Assembly: GCF_027596085.1 (NCBI RefSeq)
Contig: NC_072460.1
Coordinates: forward strand, 10,154,231 to 10,218,230
Reading direction: 5' to 3'
From: Anoplopoma fimbria
Taxonomy: Eukaryota; Chordata; Actinopteri; Perciformes; Anoplopomatidae
DNA length: 64,000 nucleotides
The first letter of the stretch is position 1, and each line of letters starts with the position of its first letter. A model generated the notes under the pieces. That model ran no database searches, was not told the DNA's origin, and worked only from the letters and a program-made list of their open reading frames with translations. Shown here piece by piece: positions 36,792-55,392 of the stretch. The position numbers were made by a program, and so were the translations under genes.

Positions 36792-38274
36792 AACATATAC
36801 AATGCAATATATGAGTATACTGCATCAATCTATGTTCTGCTTCAGATTATGTCTTTTAAAACTGATGCTCAAAACATTCATCATGAAGTTATCCCTGTCT
36901 ATCCTCCTTTATAAACAGAGCACAGCAATAAAAAGAGATATCAACTATAGAAAAGTGTAGGACGGAAGAGAGGAGGCAGGCGGATAAGAGGACAAGAAAA
37001 TGAGAGGAGAATGGGTTGAGAGAACAGAAAAGAGAGTGAGCGAGTAATTTGATGGTTAAAAAAAGATTATGAAAAGAAGATGATAGGATTAAAAGGTGAA
37101 AACAGATGAGATTGAAGCAGCCTGTGTAATAAGATTACAGATATGAGTATGAAAGTGAGAAGAAAGATAGAAGCAAAATAGCAACAATGAAGAGCAGTAA
37201 AAATAGTAAGGCCAAAAATAAATGAAAAAAAAAGTAGAAGACAATGAGAATAGAAAATCAGATGCATAGCCTATAGACAGGTAAAAACTAAAATATTTGA
37301 GATAGTATAATGAAAGACAGATGATGAGACGTTAAAACTATCGTAAATTTCTTTCATTTCGTACTGGTGCACTGGTTGCCATGATTTTGCTGATTATAGC
37401 AGATGTCATCATGTGCTCAGTATCTTCCAGAAGTATGTAGTAACCTCCTGATCTTCTACCCATGAAGTGTAACCACTGGTAAGTACAACCTTTCAGTTAG
37501 GCTACTTTACTTATATATAAGTAAAAAGTACCTACATTCATGTGTAGTGATGCTGTATTCAACATGACTCATGAAATAAGCTTTTTGAAATATTGCTGTC
37601 AAAATGTCTAATTTTTTGCAGCAAGAGTCATGAATATGGGCCAAGTGTTGTTTTAGCTCTGGGATAATGCATGTTTACACTGAGCAAATAATCCTTAATT
37701 TGAATTGAAAATCCTCAGATTAGAGATATAAAGTGTCATAATTGTAATATAGTGATGGTTATTACACACAGTTTTGTGTGTTGTACAGTATAATCCGCTA
37801 CAGTATAATGGCATATTACTTATATAATCAGGCTCAGTTGCAATAGAACCAGCTACAACATTCAAATACTGTTTACTCATCAATAATTTAACACTCTGGG
37901 TACATTAAATGTGAACAAGCCTATGTATAGGTATTTTAACACTGTGGACTTCAATTCATTGTTTTTAAATCCTATGAGCCCCCCTGTAAGATGCTTACCA
38001 TCTTTCCTTCGACATCTGTCGTCGTTGTCGGCACAAGCAGTAAATAATGTGCAATCATACTGATGCAACACATGGTCCTATCAGGGTAATCATGCAAGCA
38101 ATATATTTTTGAGTCTGATAACCTCTGCAATGCAGGCATACCTCTCATTCAAACCCCCTACACACACATTTGCTGAAGTGATCACTTTCATCATCACTGA
38201 TCTGCAATATTTCTTGTATTTATTAATCAGTCTGTATGTATAGAAGTAGATTAAGTCGACTGATGGTAATATTC

Positions 38275-38605
38275 ATGAAAGCACTTTATAACTGTACTTG
38301 AGGTACTTGAGTAAATGTACTTACTTGTATACCACCATTAACTTCACCTGTATTATGATTTCACCTCACATAAATGCATGATGGATTAAGAAAAGCTTCT
38401 CTTGAGGTTATGAAGCATACCAATCAATAACAAAATGTATTTTTATTAAAATTATCAAACAGCAGGAACACAATGTGCTTAGACAAGCAAGTAGAAAGTT
38501 ACTAGCAGTAGAAAGTTATTAAGTACATTAAATTGAGTACAATATTGAGGTTATTGTGTTTTATTTACCATTTTGTGCCATTTTATACTCCACAATATTT
38601 GAAAG
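38275..38605 (+). repeat. Fragments of the ACTTGAGTA teleost repeat
   Basis: TGTACTTGAGGTACTTGAGT near 38295 and GAGTACAATATTGAGGTTAT to TTTTATACTCCACAATATTT near 38535-38600 resemble the dispersed repeat also seen in an alas2 intron (10.6 kb). The fragments are diverged and discontinuous. Confidence 0.4.
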
Positions 38606-39339
38606 GGAAATATTTAAATGTTTACTTGACTACATTCATGTGATAGCTGATAATTGTTTGTGTAGATTAACATACAAGATATATGACAAGATTATAAAAT
38701 ATGATGTTTTGTTATGGACTGAACATACTTGTATATAAAGTAAATTGGCTCCACCTGAACCAACTACAGAATTAAACAACAATTTATAGTAAGTAACAGT
38801 ATTATATATGATAATACACCTAAAGGCTCTATTGTGCATAATATAGCCTATTTTTGATTAAGTAAATACATGAATACCTAATCCACCAATGGTTATTAGT
38901 GAATTAAATACAAAGATAAGAATACTGGTAGGTTAGTGGTGCTGATAAAGCGTGCCACCTGGTTTCCCCTGAGAGAATTACTCCCAGTAACCTCTGATTT
39001 CTTTTTTGTTTCCCCATCAGCTTCCAGTGATAATTTGCCAATGTAGCTGTGACCTTCCTTAAGCTTCCGGACTCACAGATTTAAGAATATAGAATTAATA
39101 GAGAGTTAAGAAAATCATAAATATTGTACAGCTATTGTAAGAGTATACCTTGAAATGGTATTGACAGGATCGTGCCAAAATACGTGTTACTTTACTCATA
39201 AAGTAAACCGGTGGAACCGACGCTACAATAGCATGCTGGGCGCGAGCTGTTTGCATTGATTTAATGTTGTGGCAAGATTGTGCTTGTATACACAAATAAT
39301 TAACATATATAATACCATACTTGTGGTGGCCATTTATCT

Positions 39340-40080
39340 GGCTGCGCCGCCTTTACATATCCCATGATCCCTTGCGGTTTTTTAACTAGCTGCTCACAAA
39401 CAACAGAGACGATCTTTGTAAGAGCAAACTGCCCCTTGCATTTCATACCTTTCATTCATACATTATTCATTCATACCATTCATACATAATGCGGACCAGT
39501 TCCACATTTTGTGACACCGTGATCGTGAATAACTGCTGTGTGTCGCCCTACTAAGTCTCCGCGGGACCTTAGGTACATCCGGGCATTCTGAAGGCTTGCA
39601 CTCTGGGCTACTTACAGGGGACTCAGTTTCTCACACTTCCGCCCAGGGGAAAGTCCCCGGACTCCTGACAGAAAGTGTCCTGGGTGAAACCAGTGTTGGC
39701 TCGCGCTTCATCGTTATGAGCGGAGAAGTTCGTTGAACAGAGCTTGATGATCGTGAGCCGACTTTGTCAGCGATACTAGTAATGCAAGTGAGCATCTAAC
39801 GCCGCAACAGAACGGGGCTCATTCTCGGAATGCACTTTTTGGATGATAGAGATGATGCAAATACACATAACATAAAGTCGATCGGGTTTTTAATAATCTA
39901 AATAAAAAACAGTGTCTTTATTTTCATCAATCATTTTAATCACGCGTTTTATTTAAAGAGTTAAAATATAAGTACAGTAGGTGGCGGCGTTCACTGTTCA
40001 GTGTTGGTAGTCCGCTGGTAAAACCAAAGGGGAAGAAGATGTGGGGAGTGGATCTACGTTTGAAAACACAAGTAAGTAGA
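39340..40080. promoter_or_regulatory. Orphan CpG-containing promoter-like island
   Basis: GC and CpG content rise clearly above the flanking AT-rich DNA. At about 39353-39378 the sequence TATCCCATGATCCCTTGCGG resembles the ZNF143/Staf motif that marks many vertebrate bidirectional promoters. An ETS-like ACTTCCG lies near 39637. At 40039 an ATG (context GAAGATGTGG) opens an 11-codon frame ending at 40071 directly before a consensus donor, GTAAGT. No further exon could be joined to it. The stretch at 39980-40035 (GTGGCGGCG ... GTAAAACCAAAGGGGAAGAAG) also resembles a fish repeat often found near promoters, so a repeat origin is possible. Confidence 0.4.
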
Positions 40081-40789
40081 GCATTTGGAAATAAAATAAC
40101 GGAATGTTCTGACAGAACTGTGGGTCAAATGTGTTGTTAGAGAACGCTGATACCGCGTTTGTGATTGGAGGTGCGTCTGCGTGGTCGCCGTATTGCTTGG
40201 AACAGCTACGATCCGCTAGTAAACAAATACAATATGTATTGAGAGATGCAGACTTATCTGCTTAATCAACGTTTACACATCTCTTATAAATCGTGAGAAA
40301 TTGAACATGCGGACTACATTTCGGAATTAAAAAAGCTGGGGTGGTTACATCAGCGCCAAAACAACTTCCCCTGGAACATGCATACTCCAATATAGGATAA
40401 TATACTTCATGTTTTGCTGATTATATTTGAATTAAAGAGTTGAATAAAATTGGTTTAAGTGTGATTAAAGAAAATAGGTTGAAACCTATCTCTATTCTCT
40501 AGAGAAACTGGACAGATTGTGAAGTCAAGATTGCTACAGTTGTAAACCACTGTTAGGCCTAGAAAAAAGAAAGCATTCCATCCACAATATACTACATTTA
40601 TCCCAATACCTGCTTTGCTATACCCTGATCTTTTACTTACTTTGGAAAGTACTGGGGATTATGATTGAGTCTTTGCCTCAGATTTAATTAACAGAGGGTC
40701 TTCTCTAAACAGGCATATTAATAAATGAAAAAATCATAGTATTGCAAAAAAAAAAAATCATACAGTATGCCATGAAAATTTTGTGAAAA

Positions 40790-41240
40790 ATCTAAAATTA
40801 TAAAATATCAAAAAATGACTTAAAAGTCATAGTAAAGTATGTTGAAAAAAGCAGAAAAAATGGATTTCATAGTATATATATAAAAATTCATGAAAAGTGA
40901 CTAGTATAGTATGTCAAAAAAAGTGAAAAAAGTATAATATAGTATCTTTAAAAAAGTCCTAATATAGTATGTTGAAAAAAGTCGAAAAAAACTCATAGTA
41001 TAGTATCTTGAAAATAATTCATGGTATAGAGCATCGTCAAAAGTGATAGTATGTGGAAAATTTTTAAAAAGCTATAGTATAGTATGTCGAAAAAAGTGAA
41101 AAAAGTCATAGTATAGTATATTGAAAAAGTCCAAGTATAGAATGTTGAAAAAAGTCAAGGTATAGTATGTCGAAAAAGTCATAGTATAGTATATCGACAA
41201 AAGTGAAAAAAAAGTCATGGAATAGTATGTTGAAACTGAC
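40790..41240 (+). repeat. AT-rich tandem array, left block (~25-bp unit)
   Basis: Degenerate tandem copies of about GTCATAGTATAGTATGTCGA followed by a run of A, with individual units varying from roughly 20 to 40 bp because the A-run and a GTGAAAA insert vary. Degeneration increases toward the left (from about 40730). The same unit reappears at 42.88-43.09 kb. Confidence 0.85.
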
Positions 41241-41864
41241 GGAAGTTCACCCTTCAGTGGTGCTAGACCTATGCTGTATATCATTCTTACCTGTAGAAAA
41301 ACAAGTCAGAATAGAATGCTACACTACTGTAATGAGAGAAAAGACTCACTGCATTTTCTGGATTTGTCCAAAATGACTCAAAAACTCAACTGAATCAATT
41401 GTGTGACTTCATTCAGCAGGCTCTACAAAGCTACATTTCTAATTGAACCTTACATTTTTACTTTGAAACTCTCTGATTGGTTGTTTATTACGGCAATGCT
41501 CTTAGGACTTGTAGTTGACTCCTACATTTATTTATTAAACACTTTTTTCTCACTGATAAAAACTGTAATCGTATTCTTTGTTGATAGCAATGGTACCTTT
41601 AATTTCATGCTGTAACACTCCTGTTGTGATTCAGTGTGTTGAATTAATAAAATATATAAAATTCAATTAATTATCTGTAATTTTGTTTCTTTGATGATTT
41701 TTTTAGCTGAGAAAATCAGGACAATGGAACATCTTGAAGAACTACAAAATATTGGATTCTTTGGCACAATTGTGAATTAAACTTCATTTTAAATATGTCC
41801 TTTTTCTCCAAAATTATGAGCGTAGGTTCTTTCCTCAAGCAGATTTTGAAGAAGACCAGTACCA

Positions 41865-41925
41865 GTATATTACATTCATGTAGCTGATGCTTTGATCCAA
41901 AGCCACTTCCAATAATTTAATTTAA
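41865..41925 (+). repeat. Diverged copy of the 'atccaaagcgacttaca' fish repeat
   Basis: ATTCATGTAGCTGATGCTTT followed by GATCCAAAGCCACTTCCAAT is a degenerate match to the repeat at 49.64 kb (CATTTAGCAGACGCTTTTAT, CCAAAGCGACTTACAGG). Confidence 0.5.
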
Positions 41926-42255
41926 CAATGTGGATACAACCCCAAACATGAACTTCAGCAAATATGCTGAACTGCTTTAAGTGCTACTTTTAGCAACAAT
42001 AAGAGACAAAGACTTATTATTATATATTTGTATTTATATATTTATATATAAACACATATATATGGGCAAAGGTGCGGTCAGCACAGATGCGTTTTCAGTC
42101 TGCAACAGAAGATCTAGTTTTTGCTGCAGAACTTTATTTATACACCACTTTTCTTAACAAGGTTAGAAAGTGCTCAAATAATGCTACAGCCTCTAGCATT
42201 TTTTTTAGGTCTACCACCTTAACTAAGAAGTGCAATATGATATAAAACATGATAC

Positions 42256-42815
42256 ATTCTATTCAATTTAATTCAATTCAGTTTATTTTGTATAGCCCAG
42301 AATCACAAATTACAAATTTGCCTCAGAGGGCTTTACAATCTTTACACATGCGACATCTTCTGTCCCGGAACCCTCACATCGGCACAGGAAAAACTCCCCT
42401 AAAAAACCCCTTTAACAGGGAGAAAAAAGGAAGAAACCCATGGGAGAGCGACAGAGGAGGGATCTTTCTCCCAGGATGGACAGAATGCAATAGATACAAC
42501 ACATTCAATGTGACATAAATGATTCATATAATAAGAGTAGTAAGCAGAATGACGAAGAAAAAAATGAAGACTACTCATAATAACAGCACAAATTATTATA
42601 GTAGAATTATAATTATGAAATAGGGAATAGTAATAGTAATGTGACTAATAATAATAATCGAAGTAGCAGTTGGTGTCAGCAGGGCCATAGCAGGAGGCAC
42701 AACCACAGTCCAGGTACAGCCACCATTTATAGAAGCCTGCGAGCAATCTATCAGAACAGATTGCTCAGGATGAGAGAAGACTGGTCTTAAGACTCGATGT
42801 TGTTGGATCAAACCT
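42256..42815 (-). mobile_element. 5'-truncated L2/Maui-like LINE 3' end
   Basis: Only the 3'UTR of the LINE is left. Its 3' terminus is on the low-coordinate side, with degenerate TTCAA repeats (42256-42280), then CAGTTTATTTTGTATAGCCC, the conserved block to about 42490, and one copy of the ~178-bp unit at about 42635-42740. It is close in sequence to the copy starting at 43921, indicating the same family. It interrupts the region between the two halves of the GTCATAGTATAGTATGTCGA array. Confidence 0.75.
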
Positions 42816-42884
42816 ACTATTAAGCCGGTATTTTCATGTCTCCCACCTAAAATGAAGACATCAAATAATTTTTTCTACCACCTG

Positions 42885-43095
42885 TCGAAAAAAGTCATAG
42901 TATAGCATTTCAAAAAAGTCATAGTACAGTATGTCGAAGAAAAGTCTTGGTATAGAAAATGTCGAAAAAAGTGTAAAGCAGTCATAGTATGGTATGTCGA
43001 AAAAAGTCATAGTATAGTATGTTGAAAATAGTCATGGAATAATATTTTAGAATGTCGAAAAATGTCCTAAACAGACATAGTATAGTGTGCCAAAA
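42885..43095 (+). repeat. AT-rich tandem array, right block
   Basis: Several units of GTCATAGTATAGTATGTCGA followed by A-runs, in the same orientation as the left block at 40.79-41.24 kb. The last units near 43050-43085 are degenerate. Confidence 0.85.
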
Positions 43096-43920
43096 AAATA
43101 TAAATTAAAATATAAGCAATTGGTTATGTCAGGCAATGAAATAAATAGGAGCATCATTAAAACTGCTCAAAAACTAATGAAACTGCCATGATTACCTTAA
43201 AAATCGAAATCAAGCACGAGAAATTATTATCTACAGAACCTTGAATGAAATCTGTACAGTAACTTACATTATCACACAACTAGGGAAACAAGCAACCACC
43301 ATTAAAACACACATTAGCCATTTAACTGCATTTCTTAAACTCTACAATCTTACACTAATTTTGAGTATTGTGTTTATTATCAGCTGTTGCCCTTCTGCCT
43401 ATCCACAACTATCTTTCTCTGTCCTCATGATGTCATGATGTTGTTCATGAGCCTGTAATATTGCGCTTGCTGCTTTTTTTTAAGTGTTTATCCACAGGTG
43501 GTGTTGATTTCCTCTGTCAACAATTGTAGAATGGGAAAAGTATTAAAAAAACCTGATATACTTCATGTTCTTCTTTTACTTCAACTTCTTCTTCTACTTT
43601 GGATTGTGCAGGCTAAAGTTCCAATGGTGTAATGCTGCCCTCTACTGTTTGTTAAATGATCCTCTTCACAGTAGTGCAGAAGGGTGCAGATTAAAAACTG
43701 TTTCTCCAATATTGTTCAAAAGTCTCTGAACATTCTGTCTCTGAATGTCCACATTCAAATTCACCATCTAGATGTTTCGCAATCAGAGCCAATCGCCCAC
43801 AATAACCAAGCCTCCAGCCTGGTTATGACAACTACATATTTTCTATTGCAGGCTAAAATGCCATTTCTTCTGTTTCCTCTCCCACATATCTTTGTGTGAC
43901 TTGTTTATGATTTAGGTATA

Positions 43921-45950
43921 TTCAATTCAATTCAATTCAATTCAGTTTATTTTGTATAGCCCAGAATCACAAATTACAAATTTGCCTCAGAGGGCTTTAC
44001 AATCTGTGCACATGCGACATCCTCTGTCCTTCCCTCACATCGGCACAGGAAAAACTCCCCTAAAAAAAACCCCCTTTAACAGGGAGAAAAAAGGAAGAAA
44101 CCTATGGGAGAACGACAGAGGAGGGATCCTTCTCCCAGGATGGACAGAATGCAATAGATGTCATGTGTACAGAATGAGCAGCATAACAGTTCTTAGATAC
44201 AACACATTCAATGTATATGACATAAATGATTCATATAATAAGACTACTTATAATAACAGCAGCAATTATTACAGTAGAATTATAGCCATGAAAATAGGGA
44301 TAGTAATGTGACTAATAATAATAATCGAAGTAGCAGTGGGTGTCAGTCGGCTCACAGCAGGAGGCACGACTACGGTCCAGGTACCACAACGATTCATGGA
44401 AACCTGCAGAACGAGAAAGCAAAAGGGCTTCAGGGTGGAAGTAAAGCTAAAATGCTTAATGGTACAGGTAATAGTAATAGTAATGTGACTAGTAATAATA
44501 ATAATGGTGGTAGCAGTCGGTGTCAGCAGGGCTGTAGCAGGATGCACATCCACGGTCCAGGTACAGCCACGATTTATAGAAGCCTGCGAAGCGAGAAAGC
44601 ACAAAGACTCCAGGGTAGAAGCAAGTCAATAAGCGTAATAGTACAGGCAATAATAATAGTAATGTGACTAATAATGATAGTGGTAGTAGTAGTGGGTGTC
44701 AGCAGGGCCTCAGTAGGTGGCACGATGACAGTCCAAATATAACCCCGATTCCTGGGAACCTGCGAGGCGAGAAAGCACAAGAACTCCGGGGAAGAAGCAA
44801 AATCAGTAATGTGCATAAATAGGAGATTAATACATAAAGAAGGAGGGAGAGAAGAGGAGAGAGGAGCTCAGCGTATCCTAGGTAGTCCCCGGCTGTCTAG
44901 GCATATAGCAGCATATCTAGGGGCTGGACCAAGGCGAACCTGAACCAGCCCTAACTATAAGCGCTATCAAAAAGGAAGGTCTTAAGCCTGCTCTTGAAAG
45001 TGGTGAGTGTGTCTGCCCCCGGACTGAAACTGGAACCTGGTTCCACAGAAGAGGAGCCTGATAACTGAAGGCTCTGGCTCCCATCCTACTTTTATATACT
45101 CTAGGAACCACAAGTAACCCTGCATTGATTGAGCGCAGCTCTCTAGTTGGGTAATATGGAACTATAAGTTCCTTAAGATAAGACGGTGCCTGACCAGTTA
45201 GAGCTTTGTAGGTAAGTAAAAGAATTTTAAATTCTATTCTTGATTTAACAGGGAGCCAGTGCAGAGAAGCTAATACTGGAGTAATATGATCTCTTTTCTT
45301 AGTTTTTGTTAGAACACGTGCTGCAGCATTCTGGATCAACTGTAAAGATCTAAGAGACCTATTAGAGCAGCCTGATAATAAGGAGTTACAGTAATCTAGT
45401 CTAGAGGTAACAAATGCATGAACTAGTTTTTCTGCATCACTTTGAGACAGGATTTGCCTGATTTTCGCAATGTTACGTAAATTAAAAAAGGCTGTCCTTG
45501 AGATCTGTTTTATATAAGAGTTAAAAGACAGATCCTGGTCAAAGATAACTCCAAGGTTCTTAACGGTAGTGCTGGATGCTAGAGCAATGCCATCTAGAGA
45601 AACTATATCGTTAGATAATTGAATTCGAAGGTGATCTGGACCTAGTAGGATAACTTCTGTTTTTTCAGAGTTTAACATTAAAAAGTTACAGGTCATCCAG
45701 GTTTTTATGTCCGTAAGACATGCTTGAAGTCTAGAGAACTGGTTAGTTTCGTCTGGCTTAATTGATAGATACAACTGGGTATCATCTGCATAACAATGAA
45801 AGTTTACTGAGTGTTTTCTGATAATATTCCCCAAGGGAAGCATATATAAGGTAAATAAAATAGGTCCAAGAACAGACCCCTGTGGAACTCCGTGACTATA
45901 CATACCATGACATACCATATTCTGGTGGTCCGCATGGTAGGGCAATGTTT
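43921..45950 (-). mobile_element. L2/Maui-like non-LTR retrotransposon, 5'-truncated, with reverse-transcriptase remnant
   Basis: On the minus strand, 45945-44917 is open for 342 codons encoding the C-terminal half of a LINE reverse transcriptase. [13 protein letters not shown] and the catalytic [10 protein letters not shown] motif are visible, followed by the thumb and [21 protein letters not shown] blocks typical of the L2/CR1 group. The normal ending (…LFDSAYS) is present about 45020-44960 but in a different frame, so there is a small indel near 45010 that replaces the true C-terminus. Downstream the 3'UTR contains three ~178-bp tandem units and ends in (TTCAA)n at 43921-43944, the short-repeat tail expected of L2-type LINEs. 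The endonuclease and the N-terminal part of the RT are missing. The copy cannot be autonomous. Confidence 0.92.
44304..44815 (-). repeat. Three ~178-bp tandem units inside the LINE 3'UTR
   Basis: TAATGTGACT recurs at 44304, 44481 and 44660, spaced 177 and 179 bp. Each unit has a (AAT)-rich start, a GTGTCAG(C/T) block, CCAGGTAC- or CCAAATATA-like segments, and GCGAGAAAGCA(C/A)AA near its end. A fourth start near 44806 is cut short. Confidence 0.88.
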
Positions 45951-46954
45951 TAAAATAATTTGATTAATCTCTGCCGGTAGGCTTAATCAGGTCAGTTAAT
46001 GTTGCTGCTGCGTCACTACATTTATTGTAATACCTGGTTTATTGACTATACTGGTCTACCTGAGAGGACACGATGTGCACTAAGTGGTTATTTTTAACGA
46101 AAGGCTACAAAGCAACTCAATTTATTAGAGCTTGAGATGCAAATTATTTGAAGTACACCATCTCCCACTTGTGCATTACCTTATACTGCATTGGTTGAAC
46201 ATTAAGTGATAAACACAAGTCTTAAATTGGAACCATATATAGGTTGCCATCTAGTGGTTAGAAATGTGACGTGCAACCAATTAAATTCAAACAGAAGAGC
46301 CTGACATATATTTGGGGAAATGAACCTGATATTAGACTTTTATCTGGCAAATAAAAACTTAAAATTCTCAAAAAATATTAATGATTCACCTTTTACTTAA
46401 GAAGCGCTCCCAACACCTGGTCAATTTTGGGTATACAATTAGCTGCGACCTTTAATATTTTAACAATTCAAACATCTCAAATGCTGTGAGTGTATAAAAA
46501 TAATTCTCTAAAGACTGTCAAATTCCAAGCCACCCAATTTGTCTTTCTATCTGTCCAGAAACTGCTACTATAGCTATGGCTGACTTTCCTCCTGAGAAGT
46601 CTGTTACACAAACTGGTGTGTGTCTCTATCTAGAGTATACTATACTGCCCCTGTTGTTATGGTGCAGTAGGAGTACACTGACTATGATACTGTGCCTCAT
46701 CATCCATATTCTGCATTATGTGCACTGAACTTGGCCAGTGGGCGTACATTTTCTCTTCAGTGTCACCTTTCTGCAAGCAGCGGGAGAACAAAGACACTTG
46801 TTCCCCCATGTTGACACCACTAGAGGGAGTGGTGCTGGTCCAGCATCCTTCCTAATACACTCTGACATGAGAGCATACACAGGCGTACATGGACATTACT
46901 ACTGGATTAGGTAGTACACAAAAAGATTAGAGCATCACATGGTGGCCCCTCCAA
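45951..46954. other. Spacer upstream of slc7a5
   Basis: No exon was recognised. The LINE may extend some tens of bases past 45950. Two CTCF-like sequences occur here: GTTGCCATCTAGTGG at about 46242-46256 (motif on minus) and CACCACTAGAGGGAGTGG at about 46816-46833 (motif on plus). Confidence 0.45.
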
Positions 46955-47377
46955 ATGGTGCCTGCCAGTAACCTACTTCCCCCTCTAAGCTATCCCATCG
47001 TTCATTTGGAGTGGGCGTGGGCTAGTAGCGCAGCAGCAGCTCAACAGCATCATCACAAAGGTTCAGCCCCTCCCTGCTGTATCCTGGAGAGACGGAGGGA
47101 GGGAGAGACAGGGAGAGGATCAGGGTCAGATGAATTCCAGTCTGAGTGAAGGAGGCAGTGTGTGCAAATGAAGAGGAGAGTGTGTGTGCATGTGTGTGAG
47201 AGAGGACGAATCAGGAAGGGCTAGAGACACACTTGGGGGGCTGGGGGGAGGGTTGTGTGTGCGTGAGGGAGAAAGAGAGGAAACCCAGGCAGGAGGAGGA
47301 AGGGGACATAAAGGGAGGAAGAAAAAGGGGGGCAGGAGGAAAAAGACAAGACAAGGGGACCCAGATTAAGAAGGAAG
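46955..47377 (+). promoter_or_regulatory. Promoter and purine-rich 5' leader of slc7a5, with upstream ORFs
   Basis: GC content rises here and the plus strand becomes strongly GA-rich from about 47090. ATGs at 47168 and 47190 open upstream reading frames; the second runs 59 codons to a TAA at 47367-47369, just 8 nt before the slc7a5 start. No TATA box stands out and the transcription start is unknown, so whether both uORFs are in the mRNA is inference. Confidence 0.5.
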
Positions 47378-55142
<7,765 letters not shown>

Positions 55143-55351
55143 CGCTGGACAGACGGAACAAGATGATGGATTGTGTCAATATTTTTGACTGAACATTCTT
55201 GATATGTCTACATTCATTCACTCGTGAATTGCCTATTAATTTCAAAACTTTAACTTGTCTGGATATAACTGTGGAACCAATTGGTATTGAATCTTGGTAA
55301 AGGGGGGTTTACATATGCTCTTGTGTACCCTTAAAACTATGAAGGTATATC

Positions 55352-55392
55352 AACATTTGGAGGGTTCATATCTTGTGAACCCTCCAAATGTT
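55352..55392 (+). other. Perfect 17-bp hairpin in the slc7a5 3'UTR
   Basis: AACATTTGGAGGGTTCA (55352-55368) and TGAACCCTCCAAATGTT (55376-55392) are exact reverse complements separated by 7 nt. Confidence 0.95.

Larger units (their letters stand above)
33660..39340. other. Gene-poor spacer downstream of necab3
   Basis: AT-rich DNA with short chance frames only. It has a purine-rich stretch at about 36.06-36.45 kb and 36.93-37.25 kb, the MITE-like element at 36.56 kb and fragments of the ACTTGAGTA repeat family near 38.28-38.60 kb. No exon with family similarity was recognised on either strand. Confidence 0.6.

Noticed and set aside
39095..39295. 66-codon frame on the minus strand beside the promoter-like island
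   Set aside because: No recognisable similarity, no codon bias, and no splice structure linking it to the island.
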